Source: Bacteroidales bacterium (GTDB lineage Bacteria; Bacteroidota; Bacteroidia; Bacteroidales; Marinifilaceae). Taken from it: 64,000 bases of DNA. Location: assembly GCA_015061245.1 (NCBI GenBank), contig SUWY01000001.1, positions 124,001 to 188,000 of the forward strand, written 5' to 3'. Of the stretch, positions 9,736-19,583 are shown one piece after another. The notes under the pieces are model-generated. The model searched no databases. It was not told where the DNA came from and worked only from the letters and a program-made list of their open reading frames with translations. The number at the start of each line of letters is the position of its first letter. Within the stretch, counting starts at the first letter, position 1. The translations under genes were made by a program, and so were the position numbers.

Positions 9736-10155
9736 TTAAAAATTTTTCTTACTCTCCAACCATGAGTTTAATATTATAACGGCACTCATTGAATCTATAA
9801 GTGCTTTGTCTTGTCTGACATGCTTCTTGGCTCCGCCCTCAATCAGTGCTTTATGGGCAAGTACTGAGGTAAAGCGCTCGTCGTACATCTCAATCTTTTT
9901 GTCAGGAAATTTACGAGTGAGAGCCTTTACAAATGGAGTAATGTATGTCATACTTTGTGAGTCGCTGTTGTCCATTTGCTTAGGATGTCCAACGACAATT
10001 GTGTCGACTTGCTCCCGTTTAAAGTACTCCTCTAGAAATTTGTATATCTCATTTGATGCAACTGTACCTAAAGCGGTGGCAACAATACCGCATGGGTCTG
10101 TTACCGCAACACCAACTCTCTTTTTGCCATAATCTATGCCGATAACTCTGTTCAT
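9736..10155 (-). CDS. ruvX: Putative pre-16S rRNA nuclease / Holliday junction resolvase RuvX (YqgF)
   Basis: GIDYGKKRVGVAVTDP, VVGHPKQMD, DERFTS. Confidence 0.95.
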   Translation of the reverse strand: MNRVIGIDYGKKRVGVAVTDPCGIVATALGTVASNEIYKFLEEYFKREQVDTIVVGHPKQMDNSDSQSMTYITPFVKALTRKFPDKKIEMYDERFTSVLAHKALIEGGAKKHVRQDKALIDSMSAVIILNSWLESKKNF

Positions 10156-10436
10156 TCCACAATAATAAAAATCTCTTCGTTATCGCGCTTCATATAGTAG
10201 CGTTCGCGCGCATATTTTTCAAGATTTACATTTGACTTCTTTATTTCGGAGATACTGGTAGAGTCTGCGCTGATTTTACGAGAATAATCTTCGCACTGCT
10301 CCTCAAGATCTGAAATTTTACTGTTTAGGATATACCTCTTTACGACGGAGTTGTTGTCACAGAAACAAATCCATATAAGAAAAAGAAATACCGATAAACA
10401 TACAAGCATGTATTTTCTGAAGAAATTGCGCAACAT
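10152..10436 (-). CDS. FtsB/DivIC-family septum formation initiator-like protein
   Basis: Short protein with one TM, a coiled coil and C-terminal ARERYYMKRDNEEIFIIVE. Confidence 0.85.
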   Translation of the reverse strand: MLRNFFRKYMLVCLSVFLFLIWICFCDNNSVVKRYILNSKISDLEEQCEDYSRKISADSTSISEIKKSNVNLEKYARERYYMKRDNEEIFIIVE

Positions 10437-10441
10437 TACTG

Positions 10442-10759
10442 CTATTTGTCCGAATTTATAAGGTTAAATACTGTTTCAAGACGGAGCAGGGTGAATAACT
10501 CTTTAACTCCATCCTCTAAATTTGTGATGTAGAATGTTGATTCTGCGATTTTTGCCTGTTTTGCTAATGCAATTAGGCTTCCAACGCCACTACTGTCAAT
10601 AAACTTAACGCCATTTAAATCAACAGTAACTTCTACTCCCGGTGTTGAAAGAATGGGTTTAACTCTCTCCTTCAACTCCTCTGAACTGGCTAATGTGAGT
10701 CTTGTACAGACTACATTAACTAGATACTTCTCTCCTTTTTGGTTAATGTTTAAAATCAT
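10442..10759 (-). CDS. STAS-domain protein (anti-sigma factor antagonist-like)
   Basis: VTVDLNGVKFIDSSGVGSLIALAKQ, the STAS phosphoserine motif. Confidence 0.88.
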   Translation of the reverse strand: MILNINQKGEKYLVNVVCTRLTLASSEELKERVKPILSTPGVEVTVDLNGVKFIDSSGVGSLIALAKQAKIAESTFYITNLEDGVKELFTLLRLETVFNLINSDK

Positions 10760-10877
10760 AATTCATCAATCAAATTTTGGCACGATAAAGTTACAAATAA
10801 TAATTGAAACAACAAATGGGGAGTTGAATTAAAAAAATAAAATATACCTCAATATGCTGATTAAAACCCTAATATAA

Positions 10878-10910
10878 TTTGGAAAATCAAAATCGCTTTT
10901 CGTAACTTTG
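10878..10910 (+). promoter_or_regulatory. Bacteroidota sigma-ABfr-type promoter for serC (TTTG-N21-TAACTTTG)
   Basis: TTTG at 10878-10881 and TAACTTTG at 10903-10910; matches the consensus TTTG/N19-21/TAnnTTTG. Confidence 0.7.
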
Positions 10911-10955
10911 CGAAACACTAAGTAATAGTGGTAAGTGAAATTTAAACTAAACTTT

Positions 10956-12032
10956 ATGAGAAAGCACATTTTTAATGCCGGTCCATGTAAGCTATCGGAT
11001 ATGGCATTGCAGAACACAGCTAAAGCTGTTTTGGAGTTGGGAACATGTGGTCAGTCAATCTTAGAGGTGTCGCACCGATCGTCCGATTTCCAAGCAATAT
11101 ATGATGAGACTGTGGCATTGTTTAAGGAGGTGCTTGAAATTCCAGACAATTACAGCGTTATATTTATGGGAGGTGGAGCCAGCTTACAATTTGCAATGGT
11201 TCCATATAACTTCTTGAAGACAAAAGCGGCATATATTGATTCTGGAACCTGGTCTACAAAGGCAATGGCTGAGGCTGAGTTATTTGGTGAGGTTATAGAG
11301 CTATGTAGTTCAAAGGATAGAGACTATGTATACTTCCCGGAGATACCTGAAATTCCTGCAGATGTTGATTATTTGCATATTACAACCAATAATACTATTC
11401 GTGGAACTGAGATTCTTAAGGATATTGACTCTCCGGTTCCTGTAATTGCTGATATGTCGTCGGATATTTGCAGTCGTCCTGTAGATGTTAGCAAATATGA
11501 CCTTATTTACGGAGGTTGTCAAAAGAATCTCGGACCTGCAGGATTGGTCTTTGTTATTATAAAGAATGAGTTCCTTGATAAGGTAGTTGCAGATAGAAAG
11601 ATTCCTACCATGTTGAAATATAAGACTCATGTAAAGAATGGTTCAATGTACAATACACCTCCTTGTGTGAATATCTATACTGTTGGCCAAACTTTGAAAT
11701 GGATTAAGGAGAGTGGTGGATTGAAGGAGATGGAGCGTAGAGCAATTGCTCATTCGGATGCACTATATGCCGAGATAGAGAGAAACTCTATGTTTATTCC
11801 TGTTGTTGACGAGGGTTCAAGATCAAGAATGAATATCCCATTTATCATGGCTCCGGGTAAAGAGGAGTTGGCAGATGAGTTTATGGCGGCTTGCAAGAAG
11901 GCAAATATAGTTGGAATTAAGGGCCACCGTTCAGTAGGAGGATTCAGAGCATCATGCTATAATGCATGTACTGATGAGGATGTTGCTGCATTGGTTAAAA
12001 CTATGCAGGAGTTTGAAGCGAGTCACAAATAA
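10956..12032 (+). CDS. serC: Phosphoserine transaminase
   Basis: MRKHIFNAGPCKL, GGGASLQFAMVPYN, YGGCQKNLGPAG. Confidence 0.96.
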   Translation: MRKHIFNAGPCKLSDMALQNTAKAVLELGTCGQSILEVSHRSSDFQAIYDETVALFKEVLEIPDNYSVIFMGGGASLQFAMVPYNFLKTKAAYIDSGTWSTKAMAEAELFGEVIELCSSKDRDYVYFPEIPEIPADVDYLHITTNNTIRGTEILKDIDSPVPVIADMSSDICSRPVDVSKYDLIYGGCQKNLGPAGLVFVIIKNEFLDKVVADRKIPTMLKYKTHVKNGSMYNTPPCVNIYTVGQTLKWIKESGGLKEMERRAIAHSDALYAEIERNSMFIPVVDEGSRSRMNIPFIMAPGKEELADEFMAACKKANIVGIKGHRSVGGFRASCYNACTDEDVAALVKTMQEFEASHK

Positions 12033-12042
12033 TTTATAGGCT

Positions 12043-12960
12043 ATGGCAAAAGTTTTGATTGCTACGGATAAGCCATTTGCTCCCGTAGCTGTTAAGGGGA
12101 TAAAGGAGATTTTCGATACTGCCGGATATGAGACTGTGGTATTGGAGAAGTATGGGACTCAAGAGGCATTTGCTCAGGCAGTTGCTGATGTCGATGCGCT
12201 AATCGTGCGCTCCGATAAAGTGGATGCTGAAATTCTTGATGCGGCTAAGAACTTGAAGATTGTTGTACGTGCAGGCGCTGGCTATGATAACCTTGATTTG
12301 GAGGGTTGTACAGCAAAGGGTGTGGTTGCAATGAATACTCCGGGTCAGAATTCGAATGCAGTTGCAGAGTTGGCCTTTGGAATGATGGTTATGGTTGCTC
12401 GTGGATTCTATAGTGGAAAGGCAGGAACAGAGTTAAAGGGTAAGAAGATCGGAATCCATGCTTACGGTAATGTAGGTCAGAATGTAGGAAGAATTGCCAA
12501 AGGCTTTGGTATGGAGATCTACGCTTACGATCCGTTTATGACTGACGAGCAGATTGTTAATGCGGGTGCAATTCCTGTTGCTACTGCAGATGAACTATAT
12601 TCAACTTGTCAATATGTTTCGATTCATACTCCTGCTACAGAAAAGACAAAAAAATCAATAGGTTACGATTTGGTAGGAAAGATGCCTAAGGGTGCTGTTG
12701 TAGTAAATACGGCCCGAAAGGAGGTTATTGACGAGGATGGTTTGATTGCTTTGATGAAGGAGCGTCAAGATATTGCTTATTTAACCGATATTGCTCCTGA
12801 TTCAGAAGAGTTCAAACAATTTGAGGGAAGATATTTTGCAACTCCTAAAAAGATGGGAGCTCAAACTGCAGAGGCAAATATAAATGCAGGTTTGGCGGCA
12901 GCTCGTCAAATTGTTGATTTTATAGAGAATGGCAATTGTAAGTATCAAGTAAATAAGTAG
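12043..12960 (+). CDS. serA: D-3-phosphoglycerate dehydrogenase
   Basis: 2-hydroxyacid dehydrogenase motifs (RAGAGYDNLDLE, KKIGIHAYGNVGQNVGRIAKGFGMEIYAYDPF); next to serC. Confidence 0.92.
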   Translation: MAKVLIATDKPFAPVAVKGIKEIFDTAGYETVVLEKYGTQEAFAQAVADVDALIVRSDKVDAEILDAAKNLKIVVRAGAGYDNLDLEGCTAKGVVAMNTPGQNSNAVAELAFGMMVMVARGFYSGKAGTELKGKKIGIHAYGNVGQNVGRIAKGFGMEIYAYDPFMTDEQIVNAGAIPVATADELYSTCQYVSIHTPATEKTKKSIGYDLVGKMPKGAVVVNTARKEVIDEDGLIALMKERQDIAYLTDIAPDSEEFKQFEGRYFATPKKMGAQTAEANINAGLAAARQIVDFIENGNCKYQVNK

Positions 12961-12963
12961 TGT

Positions 12964-14217
12964 ATGGCAATAGTAAAACCATTTAGAGGGTTAAGAACTC
13001 CGGACAATGAGGTGTGTAAAGAGTTAAGTTGCTTGCCTTATGATGTAATGAACAGTGAAGAGGCTGCTCAAATGGCAGAGGGTAAACCTAAATCTTTGTT
13101 GCATGTAACTCGTGCAGAGATAGATTGCCCGGCAGGCGTGGATTGTCATTCTGAAATTGTTTATAATAAGAGTGTTGCAAATTTTGCAGAGTTTATAAAC
13201 AAGGGTTGGTTGGTGAAAGAGGAGAAACCATGTTTCTATGTCTATGCCCAAACAATGGATGGCAGAACCCAATATGGTATTGTCGGATGTGCTGCTTGTG
13301 AGGATTATTGGAATGGAATTATCAAGAAGCATGAGCTGACTCGTATAGAGAAAGAGGAGGATAGAATGGTTCTTACTCGCTATGTGAAGGCAAATTTGGA
13401 GCCGGTATTCTTTGCCTATAAGGCTGTTCCTGAGATTGATGCAATTGTAGAGAAAGTTACTTCGCAGCAGCCTGATTATGATTTTGTTGCAGAGGATGGT
13501 TTTGGTCACTCATTTTGGGTGGTTCGTGATGAGCAGATGAATGTTGATATTGAGCACTACTTTGCTACAAAGGTTCCATATTGTTATGTTGCAGACGGAC
13601 ATCACAGAACAGCTGCAGCTGCCAGAATTGGTCGCGAGTTTGCGGCAAAGAATCCAAATCATAACGGCACCGAGGAGTATAACTACTTTATGGCTGTCCA
13701 CTTCCCGGATTCTCAGCTTAAGATTATGGACTACAATCGAGTAGTAAAGGATCTTAACGGAATGAGTAACGAGACATTCTTGGCTAAGGTGAATGAGCAT
13801 TTCGATATTGAGTGTATGGGTGAGGATATCTACTCTCCTGCAAAGCTACATGAATTTTCTATGTATCTGAATGGAGTGTGGTATAAGTTGACTGCGAAAG
13901 AGGGTAGATATGACGAGAGTGATCCGATCGGAGTGTTGGATGTATCGGTATTATCGAACTATCTGTTGGCTGAAATTTTGGATATTCGTGATCTACGAAC
14001 CTCAAATCGAATAGATTTCGTAGGGGGAATAAGAGGTTTGGGAGAGTTGAAGCGTCGAGTTGATTCCGGTGAGATGAAGGTTGCTTTTGCGCTTTATCCG
14101 GTTTCAATGGAGCAACTTATCAATATTGCCGATTCCGGTGCGATTATGCCTCCTAAGACAACTTGGTTTGAGCCGAAGTTACGCTCTGGTTTGGTTATCC
14201 ACACGATTGACGAATAA
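12964..14217 (+). CDS. DUF1015 family protein
   Basis: IVKPFRGLRTP, CLPYDVMN, YVADGHHRTAAA, ALYPVSMEQL. Confidence 0.92.
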   Translation: MAIVKPFRGLRTPDNEVCKELSCLPYDVMNSEEAAQMAEGKPKSLLHVTRAEIDCPAGVDCHSEIVYNKSVANFAEFINKGWLVKEEKPCFYVYAQTMDGRTQYGIVGCAACEDYWNGIIKKHELTRIEKEEDRMVLTRYVKANLEPVFFAYKAVPEIDAIVEKVTSQQPDYDFVAEDGFGHSFWVVRDEQMNVDIEHYFATKVPYCYVADGHHRTAAAARIGREFAAKNPNHNGTEEYNYFMAVHFPDSQLKIMDYNRVVKDLNGMSNETFLAKVNEHFDIECMGEDIYSPAKLHEFSMYLNGVWYKLTAKEGRYDESDPIGVLDVSVLSNYLLAEILDIRDLRTSNRIDFVGGIRGLGELKRRVDSGEMKVAFALYPVSMEQLINIADSGAIMPPKTTWFEPKLRSGLVIHTIDE

Positions 14218-14291
14218 TATAGCGCAATAACTGCGTTATACTCAAAAAATCTGCCGTCACTTACATTAGTAAGCTCAGGCAGATTTTTTTT
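14218..14291. repeat. 74-bp hairpin repeat unit, copy 1, with terminator-like core
   Basis: Core AAAAATCTGCCgtcaCTTACattaGTAAGctcaGGCAGATTTTT; aligns end to end with copy 2 at 14342-14415. Confidence 0.8.
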
Positions 14292-14341
14292 CGCAAGCCT
14301 TGTTCTTGCACTCTATTATTCGTCAATCAATTATGAATAGG

Positions 14342-14415
14342 TATAGCACAATAACTGCGTTACGCTTAAAAAATCCGCCATCACATACGAAAGTATGCTC
14401 AGGCGGATATTTTTC
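14342..14415. repeat. 74-bp hairpin repeat unit, copy 2
   Basis: Core AAAAATCCGCCatcaCATACgaaaGTATGctcaGGCGGATatTTT; compensatory stem changes relative to copy 1. Confidence 0.8.
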
Positions 14416-14421
14416 TATATA

Positions 14422-14580
14422 AAGACAGGGTTGTAAATTGTGGAGTCGTCTCCACCCCCGGAGCCGTATAGGGGGAGGGGCCCGACGGAGACAAGTGGTC
14501 TATAGACCACGCAGGATACGTTGGGAGGGGCCGGAGTGAGCGAAGCGAACGAAGTACTCCACAATTTACAATCTTGTCTC
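14422..14580. repeat. MITE-like inverted-repeat element, about 159 bp with 25-bp terminal inverted repeats
   Basis: Left AAGACAGGGTTGTAAATTGTGGAGT (14422-14446) and right ACTCCACAATTTACAATCTTGTCTC (14556-14580) are inverted repeats, 22/25 matches with 16 bp perfect; GC-rich interior with palindrome GTGGTCTATAGACCAC (14495-14510). Confidence 0.65.
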
Positions 14581-14597
14581 TTTTGTAATGGAAAAAG

Positions 14598-14623
14598 ATA
14601 GGGCGATCCGATGGTCGCCCTAT
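14598..14623 (-). terminator. Rho-independent-type terminator for the DnaQ-like exonuclease gene
   Basis: On the minus strand: ATAGGGCGA-ccatcgga-TCGCCCTAT followed by CTTTTT. Confidence 0.75.
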
Positions 14624-14637
14624 TGCTTTTGTGCCTG

Positions 14638-15450
14638 TTAAAACAGCTTGCCGTTTTTGTAGGGTTCGCTGTTGAAGTTTTTTAGGTTACTGTTACGCAG
14701 ATGTATCTCTGTTAGAACTTTCTTTGTGTATAACGGAAACTCAGCGTTCATTACCCATTGGTAGTAAGAGGGTTCTTTGGTCAATACCTCTGTTACAGTC
14801 TTGCCTTTGTGTTTTCCAAAGTTAAAGCACTCCTCTCCTCTCTCATTCATGACAATATAGCCTGCATAGTCAACGCTCTTGCTTTGATTGGTGAATTGAT
14901 GCAGGAAGTTTATGTCGTTCTGCAAGGTGTCGCTATATCTCTCCAATTGCGCCTTAAGAACCTGATATGTGGCGCTGGTGTCTGCGGATGCAGAGTGGGC
15001 ATCGTCCAGGTTCTTGTTGCAATAGAATTTGTATGCTGCCGAGAGTGTGCGCTGTTCCATCTTCATAAAGATTGTTTGAACATCAATGGTGAGCTTTCTC
15101 TTTAAATCAATGTTAATCTCTGCGCGTGCAAACTCCTCTGCAAGCATTGGTATATCAAATCTATTTGAGTTGTATCCACCCAAGTCGCACCCTTCGATGA
15201 ATTTTGCAATGTCGGCTGCAATCTGTTTGAATGTGGGGCAATCCTTTACATCTTCGTCGTAGATGCCGTGGACTTTTGAGGCCTCGTCCGGAATATGCAT
15301 CTCCGGATTTACGCGTAGAGTACGCTGCTCCTCATTGCCATTGGGGGTAACCTTTAACAATGAGATCTCAACAATTCTATCATTGACAATGTTGAGACCT
15401 GTTGTTTCAAGGTCGAAAAATACAATACCGTTTTTTAAATTTAACTCCAT
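14638..15450 (-). CDS. 3'-5' exonuclease (DnaQ / DNA polymerase III epsilon-like)
   Basis: FFDLETTGLNIVNDRIVEISLL, ExoI-III motifs, C-terminal FGKHKGKTVTEVL domain. Confidence 0.9.
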   Translation of the reverse strand: MELNLKNGIVFFDLETTGLNIVNDRIVEISLLKVTPNGNEEQRTLRVNPEMHIPDEASKVHGIYDEDVKDCPTFKQIAADIAKFIEGCDLGGYNSNRFDIPMLAEEFARAEINIDLKRKLTIDVQTIFMKMEQRTLSAAYKFYCNKNLDDAHSASADTSATYQVLKAQLERYSDTLQNDINFLHQFTNQSKSVDYAGYIVMNERGEECFNFGKHKGKTVTEVLTKEPSYYQWVMNAEFPLYTKKVLTEIHLRNSNLKNFNSEPYKNGKLF

Positions 15451-15461
15451 TCTTATCGAAA

Positions 15462-16580
15462 TTAAATCATCATTGGCATTAGTAGCATAAGCAAGTCTCC
15501 ATTTTGTGACTCAGCCTCGTAAGGTAAGAATAGTCCGGGACGAGTTGGGTCTGATAGCTCAAGCAGGGTGTTCTCGGTTCCAATGTTGTTCAATAGCTCA
15601 AGAACGTATGGTGCTTTGAATCCTATTGAGATTGGGTCTCCCTCGTATTGGCATGCTGTACTCTCAACTCCTGACATGTTGTAGTCATTGTCTTGTGCCG
15701 AGATCTCGATAGTGTTGTTGGCAATCTGGAGCTTTATCAATTTGCTGGCTGCATTCGCTACAACGGATACGCGTTTGATGGTATTGTACAAATCCTTTGT
15801 GTTGATAACCATCTTGCGTGGGTTGTTGGTTGGGATTACTGCATTGTAGTTAGGGAAGCGTCCCTCAATAAGGGTGCATGCAATCTTGTAGTTACCGAAG
15901 GTAAAGATAGCTTGCTTGTTGTTATATGAGATTGTTAACTCGGTATCATCTTTTGGAAGAATGTTCTTTAGTAACTGTGCAGGCTTCTTTGGAAGCATAA
16001 GAGTTGCAGGTGCATCGCTCTTTGCATCAAAGCGTTTGTATCTTACCAATTTATGAGCATCAGAAGCTACGAATGTGAAGCAGTCGTTGTTCATTTCGAT
16101 AAGGATACAGTTCATTTGTGGACGAAGCTCATCGTTGCCGGTAGCGAACTCTGATTTGTTGATACCATCAAGCATTGTAGAGCATGATGTGGTAATGACG
16201 GTCTCTGCCTCTCCGTAGATGTTTGGGATGGGGTAGTCGTCGGCCGATGCTCCCGGAACATCGAATTTTCCCTTCTCTGATGTAATCTTCATTGAGGTGC
16301 CATCGGCATTTGTCTCAAGTTGAAGAGGTAGCTCCGGAAACTCCTTCAAGATATCTGTCAATTTTGTAGACATGGCAATCTTGCCCTCGCCCTCTATACT
16401 TTCAATATTAAGCTTGGTTTCAATGGTGGTTTCACGGTCAGATGCGGTAGCATACAACTCTCCGTTTCGTGACTCAATTAATATGTTCTCAAGGATAGGC
16501 AAAACAGGTTTTGCCGAGATTGCTTTGCTTACTGCTGTAAGGCTTGTAAGCATGCTGGTACTTGATATAATGAATTTCAT
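15462..16580 (-). CDS. dnaN: DNA polymerase III subunit beta (sliding clamp)
   Basis: MKFIISSTSMLTSLTAVSKAISAKPVLPILENILIE; clamp fold, 372 aa. Confidence 0.96.
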   Translation of the reverse strand: MKFIISSTSMLTSLTAVSKAISAKPVLPILENILIESRNGELYATASDRETTIETKLNIESIEGEGKIAMSTKLTDILKEFPELPLQLETNADGTSMKITSEKGKFDVPGASADDYPIPNIYGEAETVITTSCSTMLDGINKSEFATGNDELRPQMNCILIEMNNDCFTFVASDAHKLVRYKRFDAKSDAPATLMLPKKPAQLLKNILPKDDTELTISYNNKQAIFTFGNYKIACTLIEGRFPNYNAVIPTNNPRKMVINTKDLYNTIKRVSVVANAASKLIKLQIANNTIEISAQDNDYNMSGVESTACQYEGDPISIGFKAPYVLELLNNIGTENTLLELSDPTRPGLFLPYEAESQNGDLLMLLMPMMI

Positions 16581-16710
16581 AGCTTAGTTGTTTTTTTATC
16601 TATTTGGACAAAGATACAAAGAAATATTATATGTTCAATGTTTTTGTCCTTATAAATAAATATGAGATATTTTTTCTTTGATTTTCCTTGATGAAACGAC
16701 AATTTAAATC

Positions 16711-16718
16711 TACCTTTG
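16711..16718 (+). promoter_or_regulatory. -7 promoter element TACCTTTG for the mce-mmd operon
   Basis: TAnnTTTG match 71 bp upstream of the mce ATG. Confidence 0.5.
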
Positions 16719-16788
16719 TAAATTCTTTGTACCTTGCAAAGAGTATTGGGATTTGAATATTAACATTTAAAATTTAAAACATAAAGTT

Positions 16789-17193
16789 ATGAAACCTACA
16801 CACATTGAACACATCGGAATTGCAGTTGCAAGTCTAGAGGAGGCTATTCCTTTTTATGAGAAAGTTTTGGGTCTTGAGTGCTACTCTATCGAAGAGGTAG
16901 CTGATCAGAAGGTTAAAACAGCTTTCTTTAAGATTGGTCAGACAAAGATTGAGCTTTTGGAGCCAACAAGCCCAGAGAGTACAATCGCTAAGTTTATTGA
17001 GAAGAATGGTGGCGGTATGCACCACATTGCATTTGCAGTTGAGGATGTTGCTACAGCATTGAACGAGGCTGCAGAGGCTGGTTGTCAGTTGATTGATAAG
17101 GCTCCAAGAAATGGTGCTGAGGGATTGAAGATTGGATTCTTGCATCCAAAATCAACAAATCGTGTATTGACCGAGATTTGTGGAGAGAAGTAA
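16789..17193 (+). CDS. mce: Methylmalonyl-CoA epimerase
   Basis: Glyoxalase fold (HIEHIGIAVASLEEAIPFYEKVLGLE, GGGMHHIAFAVEDV). Confidence 0.95.
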   Translation: MKPTHIEHIGIAVASLEEAIPFYEKVLGLECYSIEEVADQKVKTAFFKIGQTKIELLEPTSPESTIAKFIEKNGGGMHHIAFAVEDVATALNEAAEAGCQLIDKAPRNGAEGLKIGFLHPKSTNRVLTEICGEK

Positions 17194-17223
17194 TTATTAA
17201 ACAAAAATATTGTAATTTGTAGT

Positions 17224-18777
17224 ATGGCTACTAATCAAGAGAAGATTAAACAGCTTATAGAACTTCGCAAAACCGCACAGTTGGGTGGTGGTGAGAAGGC
17301 TATTGCTAAACAGCACGAGAAGGGTAAATATACCGCACGTGAGCGTATCAATATGTTGTTGGACGAGGGTTCATTCGAGGAGATGGACGCTTTCGTAAAG
17401 CATAGATGTGTTAACTTCGGAATGGAGAAGAAGCAGTTCTTGGGTGATGGAGTTGTTACCGGTTGTGGTACAATTGATGGCCGTTTGGTTTACATTTTCG
17501 CTCAGGATTTCACTGTGAACGCTGGTTCATTGTCTGAGACCATGTCATTGAAGATCTGTAAGATTATGGATATGGCTATGAAGATGGGTGCTCCTGTTAT
17601 CGGTTTGAATGATTCAGGTGGTGCTCGTATTCAGGAGGGTATCAATGCATTGGCAGGTTATGCTGAGATTTTCCAGCGTAATATTATGGCTAGTGGTGTT
17701 ATCCCTCAGATCTCTGGAATCTTTGGTCCTTGTGCAGGAGGTGCTGTTTATTCACCTGCTTTGACCGACTTTACTCTTATGATGGAGGGAACTTCATATA
17801 TGTTCTTGACAGGTCCTGCAGTTGTTAAGACTGTAACCGGAGAGGATGTAAGCCAGGAGGATCTTGGTGGTGCTAGCGTACACGCTTCTAAGTCTGGTGT
17901 TACTCACTTGACAGCTAAGACCGAGGAGGAGGGATTGAATATGATCCGTACTCTTTTGAGCTATATCCCATCAAACAATATGGAGGAGAGTCCGGTTGTT
18001 CCATGTAACGATCCAGTTGACAGAGCAGAGGCTATCTTGAATGAGATTATTCCAGAGAATCCAAATAAGGCTTACGATATGTATCAGGTAATCGGAGCTA
18101 TTGTTGATAATGGAGAGTTCTTCGAGATTCAGAAGGATTATGCAACTAACATTATTGTTGGTTTCGCTCGTTTCAATGGTAAGTCTGTGGGAGTTGTTGC
18201 TAACCAGCCAACAAGATATGCAGGTGTATTGGATTGCAATGCATCTCGTAAGGGTGCTCGTTTCGTTCGTTTCTGTGACGCATTCAATATTCCTATCGTG
18301 ACATTGGTTGACGTTCCTGGATTCTTGCCTGGAACAGGTCAGGAGTACAATGCTGTTATCCTTCACGGAGCTAAGTTGTTGTATGCATATGGCGAGGCTA
18401 CAGTTCCAAAGGTAACAATTACATTGCGTAAGTCTTACGGAGGATCTCATATCGTAATGAGCTGTAAGCAACTTCGTGGTGATTTGTGCTATGCATGGCC
18501 AACTTCTGAGATTGCTGTTATGGGTGCTGCAGGTGCTGCTGCCGTTCTTTATGCTAAGGAGGCTAAGGAGGCTGAGGATCCAAAGGCATTTATCGCAGAG
18601 AAGGTTGATGAGTACACCAACTTGTTCGCTAACCCATATAATGCAGCTAAGTATGGCTACATTGACGATGTTATCGAGCCTTGCAGTACTCGTTTGCGTA
18701 TTTGCAGAGGTTTGGAGGTTCTTAAGACTAAGAAACTTTCTAATCCAGCTAAGAAACACGGTAATATTCCTCTATAA
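17224..18777 (+). CDS. mmdA: Acyl-CoA carboxylase/decarboxylase carboxyltransferase subunit (methylmalonyl-CoA decarboxylase alpha)
   Basis: [37 protein letters not shown]-like motif, [15 protein letters not shown]-like motif; operon context. Confidence 0.93.
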   Translation: MATNQEKIKQLIELRKTAQLGGGEKAIAKQHEKGKYTARERINMLLDEGSFEEMDAFVKHRCVNFGMEKKQFLGDGVVTGCGTIDGRLVYIFAQDFTVNAGSLSETMSLKICKIMDMAMKMGAPVIGLNDSGGARIQEGINALAGYAEIFQRNIMASGVIPQISGIFGPCAGGAVYSPALTDFTLMMEGTSYMFLTGPAVVKTVTGEDVSQEDLGGASVHASKSGVTHLTAKTEEEGLNMIRTLLSYIPSNNMEESPVVPCNDPVDRAEAILNEIIPENPNKAYDMYQVIGAIVDNGEFFEIQKDYATNIIVGFARFNGKSVGVVANQPTRYAGVLDCNASRKGARFVRFCDAFNIPIVTLVDVPGFLPGTGQEYNAVILHGAKLLYAYGEATVPKVTITLRKSYGGSHIVMSCKQLRGDLCYAWPTSEIAVMGAAGAAAVLYAKEAKEAEDPKAFIAEKVDEYTNLFANPYNAAKYGYIDDVIEPCSTRLRICRGLEVLKTKKLSNPAKKHGNIPL

Positions 18778-18788
18778 ATTTATTTGTT

Positions 18789-19139
18789 ATGACAGCAATA
18801 CAAGTAGATTGGGGTTATGCGTTATCAATTGCAGGAATCAGTATATTGACCGTATTCGTTCTGCTTATTATCCTTATTGTTGTGATCAAGATACAAGGTT
18901 TGATTATGGCAAAATCGGATGGTAAGTCTGTGCAGCCGGCAAAGGTTGAAACTCCTGAGGTTAAATCAGAGAGTGCAAACGACGATGAGGCTGTTATGGC
19001 GGCAATTGCTATGGCTTTGCAGTTGCATTATAACTCGCATGACGAGGTTCCGGGAATGTTGGATTTGAAACCGGGACTTACAACAAACACACCATGGTGT
19101 GCAAGAAATATGGGTATGAACAGATTAAATCAAGAGTAA
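18789..19139 (+). CDS. OadG family sodium pump decarboxylase gamma subunit
   Basis: Single N-terminal TM, small, located between mmdA and the biotin carrier; C-terminal conserved-looking tail. Confidence 0.75.
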   Translation: MTAIQVDWGYALSIAGISILTVFVLLIILIVVIKIQGLIMAKSDGKSVQPAKVETPEVKSESANDDEAVMAAIAMALQLHYNSHDEVPGMLDLKPGLTTNTPWCARNMGMNRLNQE

Positions 19140-19573
19140 TGAGTAAGTTTAAATTTACAATAAACGGAAAGAACTATGAGGTTACTGTGACAGACAAGGA
19201 TACAAACTTGGCTGACGTAGAGGTTAATGGAACCTCATATACAGTTCAATATGAGCCACAAACTCCGGTTGCTTCTGCTCCGGTTCGTAAGGCAGCTCCA
19301 GCGCCTGCGGCTGCAGCAGCTCCGACATCGGCTCCAACACCTGCTCCAGCAGCAGCCGGTGCAGGCGCAATTGTTGCTCCACTTCCAGGAACAGTTACAA
19401 ATGTAGCCGTATCAGTAGGAGCTTCAGTAAAGCGTGGAGATTTGTTGCTTGTTATGGAGGCTATGAAGATGGAGAATGATATCCGTTCAGATCGTGACGG
19501 TGTTATTAAGTCTGTATATGTGGCTGCCGGAAAGACAGTTATGCAGGGAGATCCTCTTGTAGAAATTGGTTAA
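19139..19573 (+). CDS. Biotin carboxyl carrier protein (acetyl-CoA carboxylase BCCP-like)
   Basis: Ala/Pro-rich linker, then [11 protein letters not shown] biotinylation motif; start codon overlaps the upstream stop (TAATG). Confidence 0.93.
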   Translation: MSKFKFTINGKNYEVTVTDKDTNLADVEVNGTSYTVQYEPQTPVASAPVRKAAPAPAAAAAPTSAPTPAPAAAGAGAIVAPLPGTVTNVAVSVGASVKRGDLLLVMEAMKMENDIRSDRDGVIKSVYVAAGKTVMQGDPLVEIG

Positions 19574-19583
19574 TATTTGGTGT

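Noticed and set aside
13024-13509. 161-aa antisense ORF within the DUF1015 gene
   Set aside because: Low-information antisense translation with no recognizable domain; overlaps a well-supported CDS.
17971-18759. 262-aa ORF antisense to mmdA
   Set aside because: Ser/Thr/Leu/Ile/Asn-rich translation typical of the antisense of a biased coding sequence; no domain and fully overlaps a clear gene.
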